Origin: Nonlabens ulvanivorans
Lineage (GTDB): Bacteria; Bacteroidota; Bacteroidia; Flavobacteriales; Flavobacteriaceae
Reading direction: 5' to 3'
Length of the DNA stretch: 64,000 bases
Assembly (NCBI RefSeq): GCF_000732625.1
Contig: NZ_JPJI01000026.1
Coordinates: 434,001-498,000, forward strand
This document shows positions 1 through 8,648 of this stretch, piece by piece. The translations under genes and the position numbers were made by a program. Under the pieces are notes generated by a model. That model made no database searches and was not told the DNA's origin. It saw only the letters and a program-made list of their open reading frames with translations. Position 1 is the stretch's first letter; each line of letters starts with the position of its first letter.

Positions 1-847
1 CAGGTAAACCTGCAAGTCCATATTCTAGTATTGCCACTGGCAAACCTTCAGACTTTGAGGACAACACTCCTAAATCACATGCTTTTAGAATTGCAATCGT
101 ATCTTCTCGAGAACCTAACAAGTGTATGTGTTCATCTAATTTTAAGTCCTCTATTGTAAATTTAATGTTTCGAGCATAGTCATCTTGAAAATCCATTCCG
201 ACTAGTAATAGATTCCATCCGGTAGTATTTTTAGTTACTTCTTGAAATGCTTTAATCAAAGTTGTATGATCTTTTTGAGGCCTCAGATTTGCCAAATGTA
301 CTATTCGTTTACCTGATGAACCAGGTAACGGTTTTAATAGTTGCTGTTCTAGGGAATTAGAAACAAAATTTCTTAAATAAATAACTTTTGAAGGTTTCAA
401 ATTACGGATAGACCAATCTTTCAAAATTTGATTCACACTTATAATCCCATCAAAAAAACGTGAGGATTTCCTTAAGAAACCAACTTTACGATTATCTAGA
501 TCTTCAGCATTACCATAATGGTCATGCCATATCAACTTAACAGAAGGTATCCACCATTTTATAATTGTTGCTGTAAAAAATGATGTGCTATGCCCATGAA
601 CTGTATCAATGTTATTTTTAACAATATAGGTTTTCAACTTGGTCATCGCCTTAATACCTAGCTTACCTTTTTTTTCTATAAATAGATAACCTACCTCATC
701 ATTAATTGTTTTTTTAAGTAATCCTTCTCTTCTTGTAACACATATGTGCGATTCATGTCCTGCGATTTGCAATTCGTTTGCAATTTGCACCGCCATACGC
801 TCAGCTCCACCAGCATCGAGACTATCTATGATTTGAATGATTCTCAT
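1..847 (-). CDS. Glycosyltransferase family 4, C-terminus cut by window edge
   Basis: This gene starts at the ATG at 847 and runs off the left edge, so about 282 codons are visible. Reading the minus strand gives an N-terminus with the motif DSLDAGGAERM, typical of GT4 (GT-B fold) glycosyltransferases. Near the edge it has the family's acceptor/donor-binding EX7E motif in SEGLPVAILE. It should transfer a sugar from a nucleotide-sugar onto a lipid-linked glycan at the inner face of the inner membrane. The ATG overlaps the stop of the upstream gene by four bases (ATGA), so it is co-transcribed and translationally coupled with the polysaccharide operon. The sugar transferred cannot be told from sequence. 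Confidence 0.85.
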   Translation of the reverse strand, partial: MRIIQIIDSLDAGGAERMAVQIANELQIAGHESHICVTRREGLLKKTINDEVGYLFIEKKGKLGIKAMTKLKTYIVKNNIDTVHGHSTSFFTATIIKWWIPSVKLIWHDHYGNAEDLDNRKVGFLRKSSRFFDGIISVNQILKDWSIRNLKPSKVIYLRNFVSNSLEQQLLKPLPGSSGKRIVHLANLRPQKDHTTLIKAFQEVTKNTTGWNLLLVGMDFQDDYARNIKFTIEDLKLDEHIHLLGSREDTIAILKACDLGVLSSKSEGLPVAILEYGLAGLP

Positions 848-1989
848 GAATGAAGCAATTTAACTATTTCATCTTCAAACTTCTCTAACGTATAATCCTG
901 TGACCACTCTTGTGCGTTTTGAGATAATAAATTGATGTCTTCTTGTTGATTTAAAAATTGTTTTATAGTTGCAATGGTATTGTCTATATCTGTAAAAATA
1001 ACACCTCTAGAACCTAAACTTTTATTATCACTTACACCTAACATCCATGGGACACAACTTACTGCTGTCGCAATAGGAATGCAACCATACCACATAGATT
1101 CTGCAACAGCCTTGGGCCAGCCTTCACTTTGTGAGGCAAGAAATGAAAAGTGCGCTTTTTTGTAACCATTTTGAACTATTTCCTTAGGTTGATTACCATA
1201 AAAATAAAAAGCTTTTTCTGAGCCGCATAAACTATTTACTTCAATTAATGAACTTTCATTTTTAAGCTTATCCATTAAAATACCATCTCCATAAAAATGA
1301 GCTTGAGATACTATTCCTTTATGATTCAATAGCTTAATAAGTTCCACTAATAATTGCGGATTCTTATTAGGAGAAAGTGTCCCTACAAAAATAAATTGTA
1401 GTGGTTCTTTAAACTCTTTTTTAAAGTGTTTCTTATCCTTTTCTGAATAGGTTGCAGTAAAAAACGATTTGATATTTCTAGACTGACCACTCCATTTTCC
1501 ATAAACTAATACATCGATATTTTTAGACAGACTAGTATTTGACAATATTCGCTTCTGCCATCTGTAAGAAAGAGGTTGAGATGCATTAGGACTAAAATTA
1601 CCTGCGTACTTTATAGTTTTACGCTTTCGCGGAAGCGTAATTTGAACAACGCTGGCAAGTAAAGCCAAATTCCCTGGACATCTTACATGGATATGATCTG
1701 CTTTGCGCATGGCATTCCATAAAATAATAGTCTGATAAGGAATTGTGATTATTGAAATTAATGCCGAAATAATGTTATGAAACTCTAATCGCCTGAGGGA
1801 AGTTATTTTAAAATCTTGTTCTTGAAAAGGCTGTGTTAATAGTTTGCGTTGATATCGCGTAGGACATACAAATGAAATATCGCTAACATGCTGCATCCAT
1901 AAATCCATCTCACGCACGTATGGCGCATATGCTTCTTTTTTATCTGAGAGACGCAAAATAGGAGCGTCTGATATAATGAGCAGTTTCAT
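844..1989 (-). CDS. Glycosyltransferase family 4
   Basis: A 381-residue GT-B enzyme. The C-terminal Rossmann half (about 195 to 380) holds the segment FIFVGTLSPNKNPQLL and an EX7E pair at E289 and E297 (SEGWPKAVAE), the nucleotide-sugar binding signature of GT4. The N-terminus, MKLLIISDAPI, is the usual first beta strand. It overlaps the acetyltransferase gene upstream by four bases and the next glycosyltransferase downstream by four, so it belongs to the same transcript. The insert LPRKR near residue 120 is written by a one-mismatch copy of the 16-bp palindrome found across the window. Donor and acceptor are unknown. Confidence 0.85.
   Translation of the reverse strand: MKLLIISDAPILRLSDKKEAYAPYVREMDLWMQHVSDISFVCPTRYQRKLLTQPFQEQDFKITSLRRLEFHNIISALISIITIPYQTIILWNAMRKADHIHVRCPGNLALLASVVQITLPRKRKTIKYAGNFSPNASQPLSYRWQKRILSNTSLSKNIDVLVYGKWSGQSRNIKSFFTATYSEKDKKHFKKEFKEPLQFIFVGTLSPNKNPQLLVELIKLLNHKGIVSQAHFYGDGILMDKLKNESSLIEVNSLCGSEKAFYFYGNQPKEIVQNGYKKAHFSFLASQSEGWPKAVAESMWYGCIPIATAVSCVPWMLGVSDNKSLGSRGVIFTDIDNTIATIKQFLNQQEDINLLSQNAQEWSQDYTLEKFEDEIVKLLHS
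1622..1637. repeat. 16-bp palindrome copy 1 (one mismatch)
   Basis: CGCTTTCGCGGAAGCG, one base from the consensus CGCTTTCGCGAAAGCG. It lies inside the GT4 gene at 844-1989 and encodes LPRKR on the minus strand. Confidence 0.85.
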
Positions 1990-2534
1990 AAAATATAGTC
2001 GGCTGAGTCGTTATCACTAACTTTTATGGCTGGAACACCTAAAACGGTTGTGCCTTCTTCCACATCTTTAATAACTAAACTGTTAGCACCTATAACCGCT
2101 TTATTGCCTACAATGATATTGCCGGCAATAGTAGCATTGGCTCCTATATATACGTGATCGCCTATGACTGGCACACCTCGATTTTCTCCACGACCGCTCA
2201 CTCCTATCGTTACTCCTTGAGAGACATTACAATTGACACCGATTACAGCATTAGCATTAATAATAATCCCTGAATGATGACCTATGTAAAAACCTTCTCC
2301 AATGGTTGCGCTATATGGAATGGTTATCCCTGTCAACACTTCAATACCTTTCAATTTAAGGACTCCTATACCTAATAAAGGCCATTTTATTACTTTAGGC
2401 CATTTAGAAGTATAAATCCAGTTGAAGAAACGATACTGTAGTAATGCCCATAATCCTTGCTGAGTCAACAACATGATTAATGCAGACTTACCACTGTAAT
2501 CTGTATATCGTTTAATGTCTTTTGAAAACTTCAT
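1986..2534 (-). CDS. Serine acetyltransferase-like hexapeptide acyltransferase
   Basis: A 182-residue left-handed beta-helix acetyltransferase resembling CysE and polysaccharide O-acetyltransferases. From about residue 70 it shows hexapeptide repeats (IGEGFYIGHHSGIIINANA, then VIGDHVYIGANATIAGN) and ends with VLGVPAIKV, the usual closing turn. The HH pair at 86-87 matches the catalytic His region of CysE. It lacks most of the long CysE N-terminal helical domain, which together with its place between two glycosyltransferase genes suggests a sugar acceptor, not free serine. The gene is coupled to its neighbours by a four-base overlap downstream and a one-base overlap (TAATG) upstream. Likely role: O- or N-acetylation of the capsule or O-antigen. 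Confidence 0.8.
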   Translation of the reverse strand: MKFSKDIKRYTDYSGKSALIMLLTQQGLWALLQYRFFNWIYTSKWPKVIKWPLLGIGVLKLKGIEVLTGITIPYSATIGEGFYIGHHSGIIINANAVIGVNCNVSQGVTIGVSGRGENRGVPVIGDHVYIGANATIAGNIIVGNKAVIGANSLVIKDVEEGTTVLGVPAIKVSDNDSADYIL

Positions 2535-3526
2535 TAATTAGGTTTATTGAAAATCAAACTTAGGATCCCAACGGTTCTACCCATCGCTTCTGTAAAAGCT
2601 TCTTTACGTTCACTAGTAGTAAAGATATTGAGAAATCTTATAGCAGTAAGCAAAATGGTGATTTGATACCATTTCACTTTGTTTTTAAATGACGGGTTGG
2701 GATGCTTAACACGCCACACATACCAGCCATTGCGCACTACCATTTTACCGTATCTATACTTATTAGGTCTTCCTGCTGCGTCGTGATGATGTTCTAATAG
2801 TGCTGCTGTATTTACATACAAATCTCCTATATGAGATAATCGCAATGTAAAATCTGCATCCTCGTAGAGACCATAACCTTCAAAATATTCAGAAAACTTA
2901 TGTTCTTTTAAAACAGCAAGAGGAAAACTAGAAACACCACCCATTAACTGTTCTACTTTATAAATCTTACCAGAAGGTGGCAAAAAACTTATAGATCTAC
3001 CATGACCAAACTCTGGATAAACAGCAGGTTGTGTCGTTTGAGCCAGTCCTAATTTTCTTCTTAGTTTGTAACGACTACTCTCAACTCTCCTATAACCATC
3101 GTAATAATAGTAGTTTAAATCTGCTAGATTTTCTTTTGATGATTCTTCCCAAGAAACTTCGTTTGTGATATAACCACCTACTCCTACTGCTTTTGGATAT
3201 TGAGCATAAGTAGATACTAAATTCTCAAAATAATCTGAACTTAAAATCGTGTCATCATCTAAGAAAGCGACAATATCCATATCACCTTGCACTCGTTCAA
3301 TACCATAATTACGTTGTTTGGTAAGACCACGATGATCTGGAGGCACTTTGTAATATTTTATAATCTTGTTTCCGCTTTCGCGAAAGCGAGTTTCAGTCTC
3401 ATCATCTGTAGAACCATCGATAATTAAAATCTCTTCAGGTACTTGAGTTTGTACCATAACCGATTCCATAAGTCTAGTTAGCGGTTCTGGACGCATGTAA
3501 GTGCATATGATGAGAGAAAGATTCAA
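2534..3526 (-). CDS. Glycosyltransferase family 2
   Basis: A 330-residue GT-A enzyme. The N-terminus LSLIICTYMRPEPL followed by LIIDGSTDDET is the nucleotide-binding start of GT2. DIVAFLDDDTIL near residue 90 carries the metal-binding DxD, and GYGLYEDADFTLRL near 215 is the ED acceptor-site motif. It sits one base from its upstream neighbour in the polysaccharide operon. A perfect copy of the 16-bp palindrome inside the gene encodes RFRES just after the first catalytic strand, a loop where inserts are tolerated. The transferred sugar is not predictable. Confidence 0.85.
   Translation of the reverse strand: MNLSLIICTYMRPEPLTRLMESVMVQTQVPEEILIIDGSTDDETETRFRESGNKIIKYYKVPPDHRGLTKQRNYGIERVQGDMDIVAFLDDDTILSSDYFENLVSTYAQYPKAVGVGGYITNEVSWEESSKENLADLNYYYYDGYRRVESSRYKLRRKLGLAQTTQPAVYPEFGHGRSISFLPPSGKIYKVEQLMGGVSSFPLAVLKEHKFSEYFEGYGLYEDADFTLRLSHIGDLYVNTAALLEHHHDAAGRPNKYRYGKMVVRNGWYVWRVKHPNPSFKNKVKWYQITILLTAIRFLNIFTTSERKEAFTEAMGRTVGILSLIFNKPN
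3373..3388. repeat. 16-bp palindrome copy 2 (exact)
   Basis: Exact CGCTTTCGCGAAAGCG inside the GT2 gene at 2534-3526, encoding RFRES. Confidence 0.9.
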
Positions 3527-3527
3527 T

Positions 3528-4559
3528 TTATAAAAGTGCTTTTAATGAATCATGCAACTTACAAAAAAACGCATGTCTAACTAAGTAATTTTCATATAGC
3601 GCGCGATTTGATTTTTGTAAGTCCCGAAAACTTGCAGGTGTTTGAGTTTTGTGAAAGGCAATTAGTTTTTCGGCAAGATTTTCATTGGGCAACACACGAC
3701 AGATATGTCGATCCCAATCTATTTGATCTTCTAATGGTAATTGCACATCTGTATCCACTAAAACTGGAATACGACCACAAGCTAATGATTCATAAAATCG
3801 CACTGAAAAATTACCAGCACCACGCAAGCAAAATGTATAAGGAGAATTATTTAAGTTTTGGAAGAATTCAATTGTAGATTTTTCACGTTGTTCATTAGTA
3901 ATAGCACCTGCACGATACTTATCTCGATAAATAAAATCGGTATGAATTGCTAGATGAGACTCCAGTTGTTTAAGGTAAGCATACCTTTTACCAGCCGCAT
4001 TATAAATGGATTGTTCATCACTTTTATCTTTTTTCAACAGTCTTTTTAAATTCCCATTCATTGTTGATAAATAAACTCTTAATGATTCTAGAATACTAGG
4101 ATTTGCAAAACCTGTAAAAGATACTTGCGGTTGCTCCTTATAATCGTGAATCATCAATTTTAAATCATCACGTTCTAACGGATCATTCATAAAGGCTGGA
4201 ATCACAATCGTTTGTGAATCATTAGTAGATTTAAACCCTGCATTGCGCCAGGTAATGATTACCTCATCGTTAAAAGTAGTTCCATAATCACCACCGGTGT
4301 AAACGAGTAATTTTTTCTTCTGAACTTTTGCTAGGTCATGAATTGCGTTAAACTGTAACTCATATCCTTTTTGAGCAATGGAATAATAATTTATTGGAAC
4401 TATAAAAGCATCAGCGAGTTCTGGTTGTTCTACCAGTTCATAATGTTTTCCAATTGACTCATGAGCATTTTCATAATAATGTAAATCAAAGAGTAATGGA
4501 TGCACCTGCTTTCTATTCTCAGGAATGAGTAATTCTTGAAATGTGTAGAGTTTTATCAT
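3528..4559 (-). CDS. Exostosin-family (GT47-like) glycosyltransferase
   Basis: A 343-residue protein that looks like the exostosin domain. It has a C-terminal donor-site block RFYESLACGRIPVLVDTD near residues 255-270, preceded by SPYTFCLRGAGNFS, both typical of exostosin/GT47 proteins. Animal exostosins build heparan sulfate; bacterial members sit in polysaccharide loci and probably add hexoses, hexosamines or uronic acids. There is no membrane anchor, as expected for a cytoplasmic bacterial enzyme. It overlaps the upstream GT2 gene by four bases. The family call is from motif memory; donor and linkage are unknown. Confidence 0.75.
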   Translation of the reverse strand: MIKLYTFQELLIPENRKQVHPLLFDLHYYENAHESIGKHYELVEQPELADAFIVPINYYSIAQKGYELQFNAIHDLAKVQKKKLLVYTGGDYGTTFNDEVIITWRNAGFKSTNDSQTIVIPAFMNDPLERDDLKLMIHDYKEQPQVSFTGFANPSILESLRVYLSTMNGNLKRLLKKDKSDEQSIYNAAGKRYAYLKQLESHLAIHTDFIYRDKYRAGAITNEQREKSTIEFFQNLNNSPYTFCLRGAGNFSVRFYESLACGRIPVLVDTDVQLPLEDQIDWDRHICRVLPNENLAEKLIAFHKTQTPASFRDLQKSNRALYENYLVRHAFFCKLHDSLKALL

Positions 4560-6046
4560 AATCTACTGGCCCATTTTTCGCTTTGATTCCAAGCTTGCAG
4601 GTACTTCTTGTAGTGTTTCCAAGGTAGTTTAGTCCCAAAAACACCAAATGTTTTAAATAGCTGCACCATTTTATATCCTGACAATTGTTTATGCGTATAA
4701 TTTTTTTTGCGATAATACATAATTTGAGGTGAAGGCTTCGGCTTTACATCTTCGTTATCCCATGGAAACACATGTGATTTTCTAAATCCACCTATCGGTG
4801 CTTTTAAGTGTAAAATTTGAATCTGTGGTGCGTAAGTTACATCGTAACCTGCATTACGTATTTGCATTCCAAAATCGACATCTTCTCCATAGCCATGCTC
4901 TAGTGCCATATCAAAATTACATTGTTCTAATACATCTCTATGAACTATAGAACAACCTGAACCAAAAAACGGCCACTGTTTGAAAGTTTTTTGAGACTCA
5001 ATTTCTCCTTTTTGAAGATACGCCATATTTAACACAGCTGTCTTAGTAATAGATAAACTATTAAAAATACGTTCGATTAAATTTTTATCAAATCTATTAT
5101 CATCATCAAATAGTAATACCCATGGTGATCTTGTATGCGCTATCGCAATATTACGAGCATTACAAGCGCCCGTTTGATGTATAAATTTATGGATGATTTT
5201 AAAAGACCAATTCTCATTATTTAAAAAACCCAAATCAGAGCTAGAACTATGATCGCCATTTTGTTCAATTATTATTACTTGTTGAGGCTTTATAGTTTGT
5301 TGGTCAAGATCGAGCAGTACATCTTTAAGATAAGAAGCTCTTCCCATTGTTGGAATTATGACATCATAACGTTTCTCCATATCACTCTCTGGCACTGAAT
5401 ACTGTATGGGTTCTAATCTTAGTGTATAATTCAGTTGTCTTTTAAATAACGCTTTCGCGAAAGCAAGAATAGGAAACTTTTTTTCATAATATATCTGGCA
5501 TAACAATAGAAAAAAGATCCATGTTTTCTTTTTAGTTTGAGAAATGAAAGAGAACACCTCTGAACTTGAAATTTGAATACGTTCTCTAGAAAGTTGAGAA
5601 TAACAAAAAAGACCTTGAGACTGATAGATTCTGGTAAATAGATTTAAATCATAAATCCAATTACCAGTAGATTTAAATTCTATTTCTTGTTGAAGAACGC
5701 TTGAATGAATTAAACCAATGTTATCACTCATCATCCAAGTAGGATACCATTGATCTTCTTTAAAGTTAATAAAAGGTGTATCATCTACATAATCTATAGA
5801 ATCCCTTAAAAAGCCAGGAGCTGAACCTTTACTTAGCACCATATAAGGGACAGTTGCTTTATTAAGTAAGTCATTCCAATCTGAAACTGGTCTTTCTATA
5901 GAAGTCCATCCTATCCATTGTTGAGGAAACTTGCGAGCCAATTCCTTTAAATGGTCGAAGGTTGTTCCAGCGTCTAATTTTAGTTCATTATTATTTAAAT
6001 AAGCCTTATCAAAATCTGGATGTATATGTGATTTAAGGATGATCAT
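4556..6046 (-). CDS. Two-part protein: N-terminal unknown domain plus GT2 domain
   Basis: A 496-residue protein. Residues from about 225 onward are a clear GT2 domain: YDVIIPTMGRASYLKD, VIIIEQNGD, WVLLFDDDNRFD (metal-binding DxD) and HGYGEDVDFGMQIRNAGYDV (acceptor motif). The first 220 residues are not recognised. They include WIGWTSIERPVSDWNDLL and NIGLIHSSVLQQ, which have the look of a degenerate glycosyltransferase or glycan-handling domain, but I cannot assign it. A one-mismatch palindrome copy encodes AFAKA between the two halves. Four-base overlaps on both sides tie it to the operon. Confidence 0.8.
   Translation of the reverse strand: MIILKSHIHPDFDKAYLNNNELKLDAGTTFDHLKELARKFPQQWIGWTSIERPVSDWNDLLNKATVPYMVLSKGSAPGFLRDSIDYVDDTPFINFKEDQWYPTWMMSDNIGLIHSSVLQQEIEFKSTGNWIYDLNLFTRIYQSQGLFCYSQLSRERIQISSSEVFSFISQTKKKTWIFFLLLCQIYYEKKFPILAFAKALFKRQLNYTLRLEPIQYSVPESDMEKRYDVIIPTMGRASYLKDVLLDLDQQTIKPQQVIIIEQNGDHSSSSDLGFLNNENWSFKIIHKFIHQTGACNARNIAIAHTRSPWVLLFDDDNRFDKNLIERIFNSLSITKTAVLNMAYLQKGEIESQKTFKQWPFFGSGCSIVHRDVLEQCNFDMALEHGYGEDVDFGMQIRNAGYDVTYAPQIQILHLKAPIGGFRKSHVFPWDNEDVKPKPSPQIMYYRKKNYTHKQLSGYKMVQLFKTFGVFGTKLPWKHYKKYLQAWNQSEKWASRL
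5450..5465. repeat. 16-bp palindrome copy 3 (one mismatch)
   Basis: CGCTTTCGCGAAAGCA, mismatched only at its last base. It encodes AFAKA at the junction of the two halves of the protein at 4556-6046. Confidence 0.85.
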
Positions 6047-7185
6047 AATCCTAAAACATATTGATAAAACTTCACATTTTCCTCAACTAAATGATTAATA
6101 TCAAACTTAGAAGCTACGCTATTTATAGCATTTTGACCTATGCGATTCACTTCCTTTTCATCGGAAAAAAGTTTATTAATAGAAGTAACATAATTGTCTA
6201 TATCATCCGGATGGTGCATATAACCATCTACTCTATCTTCAATCAGATCTTGAGCCCATCCTATATTTGTATTGACAACCGCCTTTCCCATAGCCATGGA
6301 CTCTATAGTAACCATTCCTAGAGTTTCGGCGAGTGAGGGATATACACAGACATGTGCTTTTCTAATATGTTCTTGAACTTGAGAGTAAGGTACTTTTCCT
6401 AAATAATTGATATTCTCAAGAACAAGCGGTGGTGTTATATTCTGTATTAATTCCCATGTAGAGTGCGCACCTGTTTGAACATCATTACTATCTCCACCAA
6501 TAAATGTAAGTTGGGATTGCGGGTATTTTTCTAGGACTTTTTCAAATACCTGAACAAGCTGAAAAACTCCTTTTTTGCGTATCAAAGTTCCAACGTTAAG
6601 AATAGTAAAGGGATTATAATTTGAAATATCTTCATTTATAAACTGACTTAAATCTAGTCCGTATGGAATTACCTTTAATAAATCCATAGGTAGATTAAAT
6701 AATCGCATAGAAGTAGATCCAGCAAATTGTGTAGGTGCTATGTAGGCTTGCGCTTTGGAAACGGCATTACTTTCAAAGTATTTATTTTTTTTCTTTTGAG
6801 GCCTGTTTTCTACATGACAAAAATATGTATCACTTCCATGAAAACGTATAATTAACGGCATCTTTAATTTCATAAAAGCCGTAATACCTGTCCAGTCTGG
6901 TGCCTCTAGAAGATCAACGTTTTTTAAGTGTTTATTTATGTAATTTTCAATGTTCTTACGATAAAAGTAAAAGCCACCTATTTTATATTTTTTTTGTTTT
7001 ATAAGATGAAAATGAATACCATTTTCATCAAATTTCTCTTGCGTTTTCTGACCATAAACCACTATAGTTATTTGGTGGCCTTTCACAACTAATCGAGACA
7101 CCAAATTTTTGATACTCGTTCCCATGCCACCAGAGTGACCGGTTTTTTCATGAGGATATTCTGGTGTGAGGTAGGCGATGTGCAT
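6043..7185 (-). CDS. Glycosyltransferase family 4
   Basis: A 380-residue GT-B enzyme. The N-terminus MHIAYLTPEYPHEKTGHSGG with a glycine-rich loop (GGMGTSIKNL) and the C-terminal block FTILNVGTLIRKKGVFQLV define GT4. The EX7E motif is in SLAETLGMVTIESMAMGKAV near residue 290. It is co-linear with the polysaccharide operon, overlapping upstream and downstream genes by one and four bases. Likely a cytoplasmic enzyme extending the lipid-linked repeat or chain. Confidence 0.87.
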   Translation of the reverse strand: MHIAYLTPEYPHEKTGHSGGMGTSIKNLVSRLVVKGHQITIVVYGQKTQEKFDENGIHFHLIKQKKYKIGGFYFYRKNIENYINKHLKNVDLLEAPDWTGITAFMKLKMPLIIRFHGSDTYFCHVENRPQKKKNKYFESNAVSKAQAYIAPTQFAGSTSMRLFNLPMDLLKVIPYGLDLSQFINEDISNYNPFTILNVGTLIRKKGVFQLVQVFEKVLEKYPQSQLTFIGGDSNDVQTGAHSTWELIQNITPPLVLENINYLGKVPYSQVQEHIRKAHVCVYPSLAETLGMVTIESMAMGKAVVNTNIGWAQDLIEDRVDGYMHHPDDIDNYVTSINKLFSDEKEVNRIGQNAINSVASKFDINHLVEENVKFYQYVLGL

Positions 7186-8603
7186 TATTTTATAATTCTT
7201 TTAATCCCATCCCATATACGTTCACTCGCTTTTTCTGGAGATTCAGGTTTATTAACTATTCCATACCACTTTTTAGTAATAGGTACTGGATCTAAATCAC
7301 CATCCAGCAATCCTTTAATTCCATCATATATTTCTGATTTATTCATCGCCCAAATGACCGATGTATCATAATCTGGCATAGAACGGAAGTGGACATACTT
7401 ATAATTTTGTCCTATATCACGTATTCCTTTTTTGAGTTGCGGTTGCTCATAGTTAGGATAAATAGTGGGCTTACCGTGCGCCACAAAATCAAACACCATA
7501 CTAGAGCAAATGTTAACCACAAGTTCACTGTGGTGACAAGTATTCACTAATAATGTAAAATCCTCTTTGGTAGGCATTATTTGATTCCACTGGCTTCCCA
7601 TAGGTTTCCATAAAGGATCTATAGGTGTAATGACATCTTTATATTCTTCAAGTACCTTATCATAACGACCAGAAAAGTCTATAGGTACTTTACGATAAAT
7701 AATCGCCACATCTCTACCTTCTTCACGCAGCTTACGTATGGCGATAGCTGTATCTTCTAAATAATATTGGTCTAGCGGAGATGTCGTCTGATCATCTCCT
7801 GAAAAACAGATGTATTTAGTGTCTTCATTTAAACCATGACCTTCACAAAAACGCTTTCGCGAAAGCAATATAGAAGCATCATAATGAGGCTCAAATTGAG
7901 GTGTTCCTGTAACAAATATTTGTTTTTCTCTGGTTTTAGGGTAATATTCTAGCAGTTGCGATTTCATCAAATCTGACCAAACAAAATAATAATCAGTTTC
8001 AATGGTTGTCATTCCTTTAGGAAGATTATCCCAACTGTAAATCCAGCACGCAGTTTTAATCCCAAGATCTTTTGCAGCAAGTATAGGTGCTATAGCTTGT
8101 GTTGCTCGTTGAGTGGTGCAAAAAACCAGATTTGGTCGGTGTTCTTCCAGTTGTGCCTTAACTTCTTGATACCGTTGTGTAGAACGTTCGGCAGCATTCA
8201 TGTCATCCATTAAGCATTTCCAGCCTTTAGGTGTAGCGCTAAAGGTTTCATGAAACTTTACAAAAGAACTTTTAGCTATATTCTTAATACTATTCCATCG
8301 TAGTGGAAATCTGTAGGTAGGATATACCTTATCCTTAGTCCGCTTTCGCGAAAGCGATAACTCCACTCTTTTACGAGCATGATTGATTACCGGTGTTTTA
8401 GGATGTATTCTAGTACTTTCTATCTTTATTTCTGGATAGCCCAACTCTTTTTCAAGAGAAAAAACAGTATTATTCCAGTATGTAATATCAAAGCCTTGTT
8501 GCTCACCGATTTCTTTGAATAGAGTAAACGCAAAATTGCGTAGTCCTACCCCATCTGGAAAAAGAATGAATACTTTTGGCTTTTTAGAATTATAAATTGA
8601 CAC
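7185..8603 (-). CDS. Putative GT-B-like transferase next to the nonulosonate genes
   Basis: A 472-residue protein that I do not place firmly. The C-terminal third contains SELVVNICSSMVFDFVAHGKPTIYP-type sequence (about residues 385-410). A Ser-Ser-x-x-x-Asp-hydrophobic stretch followed by GKPT resembles the donor end of CDP-glycerol glycerophosphotransferases, KpsC/KpsS-type and epimerase-like GT-B proteins. There are no transmembrane helices or signal peptide. It follows neuA-HAD and neuB in the same direction, after a 45-base gap holding a 16-bp AT-rich palindrome. This makes it a candidate transferase for the CMP-activated sugar, but the evidence is context only. Two copies of the window-wide palindrome lie in it, both encoding LSRKR. 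Confidence 0.6.
   Translation of the reverse strand: MSIYNSKKPKVFILFPDGVGLRNFAFTLFKEIGEQQGFDITYWNNTVFSLEKELGYPEIKIESTRIHPKTPVINHARKRVELSLSRKRTKDKVYPTYRFPLRWNSIKNIAKSSFVKFHETFSATPKGWKCLMDDMNAAERSTQRYQEVKAQLEEHRPNLVFCTTQRATQAIAPILAAKDLGIKTACWIYSWDNLPKGMTTIETDYYFVWSDLMKSQLLEYYPKTREKQIFVTGTPQFEPHYDASILLSRKRFCEGHGLNEDTKYICFSGDDQTTSPLDQYYLEDTAIAIRKLREEGRDVAIIYRKVPIDFSGRYDKVLEEYKDVITPIDPLWKPMGSQWNQIMPTKEDFTLLVNTCHHSELVVNICSSMVFDFVAHGKPTIYPNYEQPQLKKGIRDIGQNYKYVHFRSMPDYDTSVIWAMNKSEIYDGIKGLLDGDLDPVPITKKWYGIVNKPESPEKASERIWDGIKRIIK
7852..7867. repeat. 16-bp palindrome copy 4 (one mismatch)
   Basis: CGCTTTCGCGAAAGCA inside the gene at 7185-8603, encoding LSRKR. Confidence 0.85.
8341..8356. repeat. 16-bp palindrome copy 5 (exact)
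   Basis: Exact copy, second one in the gene at 7185-8603, only about 490 bases from copy 4. It again encodes LSRKR. Confidence 0.9.
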
Positions 8604-8625
8604 AGTGCGGTTGTATTTTTCAAGT

Positions 8626-8641
8626 TCGAATTTAAATTCGA
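8626..8641. repeat. Intergenic 16-bp perfect palindrome, AT-rich
   Basis: TCGAATTTAAATTCGA lies in the 45-base gap after the neuB-like gene. It differs from the CGCTTTCGCGAAAGCG family and appears once. On the minus strand no T-run follows it, so it is not a standard terminator. It may be an RNA hairpin between cistrons or an operator. Confidence 0.4.
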
Positions 8642-8648
8642 GTTCGAT

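Noticed and set aside
974-1165. Plus-strand open frame opposite the GT4 gene, and many like it across the window
   Set aside because: They lie wholly inside well-supported genes on the other strand, have no recognisable protein features and are expected by chance in this composition.
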